Positions 62,491 through 64,000 of a DNA stretch of 64,000 bases are shown one piece after another. The DNA comes from Flavobacterium sp. I3-2 (GTDB lineage Bacteria; Bacteroidota; Bacteroidia; Flavobacteriales; Flavobacteriaceae): the NCBI RefSeq assembly GCF_013389595.1, contig NZ_CP058306.1:496001-560000 (forward strand), read 5' to 3'. The stretch's first letter is position 1. Every line of letters starts with the position of its first letter. The notes below the pieces were generated by a model that ran no database searches, was not told the origin of the DNA, and worked only from the letters and a program-made list of their open reading frames with translations. The position numbers and the translations under genes are program-made.

Positions 62491-63270
62491 ATGAAAGAGT
62501 ACAATCCCATTGGTTTATTTGATTCAGGAATTGGAGGAACAACAATTTGGAGAGAAGTAAACAAATTACTTCCTAATGAAGATACTATCTATTTAGCGGA
62601 TAGTAAAAATGCTCCGTATGGTCAAAAAAGTAAAGAAGAAATTATTCATTTAAGTGAAAAAAATGTAGAGTTTTTACTTAATAAAAATTCAAAAATAATA
62701 GTTATAGCCTGTAACACCGCAACAACCAACGCTATTGATTATTTAAGAGCAAAATATAAAACTCCTTTAATTGGACTTGAACCAGCCATCAAACCCGCAT
62801 CAAACCAATCAAAAACTGGCGTAATTGGCGTTTTAGCAACAAAAAGTACAATCGAAAGCGAATTGTTCCAAAAGGGCGTAAACACCTTTGAGAACACTGA
62901 AATAATCACTCAGATTGGCTATAATTTAGTTTCACTTATTGAATCTGGTCAAATAAATTCAAAAACAACAAAAAAATTATTAGAAGAGTATTTGAATCCG
63001 ATGATTGAAAAAAATATCGACCAGCTTGTGTTAGGTTGTACACACTATCCATATCTGATTCCAATCATCAAACAAATAATACCTGATACAATTAAAATTA
63101 TAGATTCAGGAGAAGCTGTAGCAAAACAAACAAAAAATATTTTAAACTCATTAAATCTATTAAACTTAACTAATATTCATCCTAAAAATGAATTTTTTAT
63201 TAATACAGATTCATCAGTACTAAAATCTTTTTTACCTAATATAAATTCTGTTTATGAATTAGACTTTTAA
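62491..63270 (+). CDS. murI: Glutamate racemase
   Basis: MurI makes D-glutamate for peptidoglycan. The 259-residue protein has GLFDSGIGGTT (8-18, with Asp11), the first catalytic cysteine in ACNTAT (Cys74), and the second in GCTHYP (Cys183), so both acid-base residues are present. The putative -7 box ends only five bases before the ATG, so I see no room for a leader. Confidence 0.96.
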   Translation: MKEYNPIGLFDSGIGGTTIWREVNKLLPNEDTIYLADSKNAPYGQKSKEEIIHLSEKNVEFLLNKNSKIIVIACNTATTNAIDYLRAKYKTPLIGLEPAIKPASNQSKTGVIGVLATKSTIESELFQKGVNTFENTEIITQIGYNLVSLIESGQINSKTTKKLLEEYLNPMIEKNIDQLVLGCTHYPYLIPIIKQIIPDTIKIIDSGEAVAKQTKNILNSLNLLNLTNIHPKNEFFINTDSSVLKSFLPNINSVYELDF

Positions 63271-63271
63271 C

Positions 63272-63306
63272 AAAAAAATCTTCAAATTAATTTGAAGATT
63301 TTTTTT
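63272..63306. terminator. Bidirectional terminator between murI and the gamma-carbonic anhydrase
   Basis: aatcttcaaatt (63277-63288) and aatttgaagatt (63289-63300) are perfect complements, flanked by an A-run on one side and a T-run on the other. Confidence 0.88.
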
Positions 63307-63307
63307 G

Positions 63308-63817
63308 TTATTGCCAACTTGAATACATGATGTAATTATTTGCGATTCGTTCGATTTCTCCTTTAAAATCGGAAGCTTCTAAATCTTTTACTTTTTTGGC
63401 TGGAATTCCAGCATAAATAGCATTAGATTCTAAAATTGAATTTTGAGTTACAACCGAACCTGCTCCGATGATTACATTACTTTTAACGATACAATTATCC
63501 ATCACAATAGCCCCCATTCCGATTAAGACATCATCTTCTATAGTACAGCCATGAACAATTGCATTATGCCCGATAGAAACATTATTCCCAATTATTGTTG
63601 CGTGTTTTAAGTACGTACAATGAATAACTGCTCCATCTTGTATATTTACTTTGTTACCAATTTTTATTGCGTTTACATCGCCTCTTATTACAGCATTATA
63701 CCAAACACTACACTGAATTCCGAATGTAACATCTCCAACTATAGTAGCATTTTCTGCCAAATAACAATCATCTGGAATCTTTGGAGTAATTCCGTTTATT
63801 TCTTTTATTAAAGCCAT
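63308..63817 (-). CDS. Gamma-carbonic anhydrase family protein (left-handed beta-helix)
   Basis: The 169-residue protein is a left-handed beta-helix built of hexapeptide repeats (for example VIRGDVNAIKIG, ATIIGNNVSIGHN, DVLIGMGAIVM). The histidines in HCTYLKHATIIG and SIGHNAIVHG fit the zinc ligands of gamma-class carbonic anhydrases. Many family members (PaaY/CaiE-like) have other acyltransferase-related or unknown functions, so catalysis is not certain. A beta-class enzyme is present at 2089-2805. Confidence 0.9.
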   Translation of the reverse strand: MALIKEINGITPKIPDDCYLAENATIVGDVTFGIQCSVWYNAVIRGDVNAIKIGNKVNIQDGAVIHCTYLKHATIIGNNVSIGHNAIVHGCTIEDDVLIGMGAIVMDNCIVKSNVIIGAGSVVTQNSILESNAIYAGIPAKKVKDLEASDFKGEIERIANNYIMYSSWQ

Positions 63818-63831
63818 TTTATAATTAAATT

Positions 63832-63862
63832 AAAAAAATCCCGATAAATATCGGGATTTTAT
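63832..63862 (-). terminator. Terminator of the gene at the right edge
   Basis: aaaatcccgata (63835-63846) and tatcgggatttt (63849-63860) pair strongly. On the minus strand Ts follow. It lies just after the partial barrel gene's stop at 63867. Confidence 0.85.
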
Positions 63863-63866
63863 TTTA

Positions 63867-64000
63867 TTAGAAGTTAACTGAAGGACAGCTACATTTATAA
63901 CTTGAGTTTCTACATAAAAAATTAAACCCTAATGTTAATTGATGGAATCCACCCTTTTCGAATTTAACATCACCAAATTGATGAGAATAAGTATAACCTA
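63867..64000 (-). CDS. Outer membrane beta-barrel protein, C-terminal fragment
   Basis: The window ends inside this gene. About 44 residues are visible, with alternating strand residues (GYTYSHQFGDVKFEKGGFHQ in the last part), then LTLGFNFLCRNSSYKCSCP and SVNF before the stop. The terminal aromatic residue and strand pattern fit an outer membrane barrel. Three cysteines in the last 15 residues are unusual for that class and could bind metal or form disulfides. No family name can be given from this fragment. Confidence 0.65.
   Translation of the reverse strand, partial: GYTYSHQFGDVKFEKGGFHQLTLGFNFLCRNSSYKCSCPSVNF

Overview
The window is an AT-rich (about one third G+C) stretch of a Bacteroidota chromosome, almost certainly Flavobacteriaceae and close to Flavobacterium/Myroides. 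Reasons: gliding and type IX secretion genes (gldA, porT, porG), the fused DAHP synthase/chorismate mutase, TamL, DUF5686 and DUF3857 families, many short N-terminal lipobox or Sec signals ending in AQ, no Shine-Dalgarno sites, and recurring TAnnTTTG -7 promoter boxes, some with a TTG 19-21 bp upstream. Coding is dense. I see no rRNA, tRNA, CRISPR, prophage or insertion sequence, and the gene content reads as core chromosome.

Layout. 1-5 kb: SIMPL protein (+), queA, a lipoprotein beta-carbonic anhydrase, then a tight minus-strand operon of three tiny membrane proteins, a MazG-like pyrophosphohydrolase and aroA. 5-11.5 kb (minus): two DUF3857/transglutaminase-like secreted proteins (one with the catalytic Cys, one without), dtd, rsgA and DAHP synthase/chorismate mutase. 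11.7-12.6 kb: gldA (+). 12.6-17.9 kb: a seven-gene minus-strand run, bifunctional nuclease - thyA - folA - secreted unknown - deoxynucleoside kinase - PagL-like protein - GIN lipoprotein. 18-19.7 kb: etfB-etfA. 20-32.9 kb (+): two secreted unknowns, pdhB, a DUF5686 outer membrane protein, ppa, an unlisted 39-residue membrane peptide, menG-porT, a SpoU methyltransferase (-), tamL, fbaA and accD. 33-34.2 kb: an orphan MacB-type permease (-). 34.4-42.2 kb (+): purH, then mreB-mreC-mreD-mrdA-rodA and a periplasmic coiled-coil protein. 42.2-54.8 kb (minus): an M56 sensor protease with its BlaI-type repressor, a tandem pair of paralogous lipoproteins, clpX-clpP-tig, a holin-like membrane protein, an SGNH lipoprotein with a FadL-type porin, an alpha/beta hydrolase and pdxJ. 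54.9-63.3 kb (+): CBS protein-nadK, then porG-uppS-bamA-skp-skp and murI. 63.3-64 kb (minus): gamma-carbonic anhydrase and the 3' end of a beta-barrel protein.

Several units belong to cell-envelope construction: rod-shape elongation (mreBCD, mrdA, rodA, murI, uppS), outer membrane protein assembly (bamA, two Skp-like chaperones, tamL) and type IX secretion or gliding (gldA, porT, porG). The thyA-folA-kinase run serves dTMP and dNTP supply.

I did not find a clear new defence or mobile system. The best leads are small: the trio of tiny membrane proteins, the 39-residue peptide with its own promoter and terminator, a lipoprotein gene duplicated together with a terminator, the active/degenerate transglutaminase pair, and places where terminators, promoters and start codons are superimposed.
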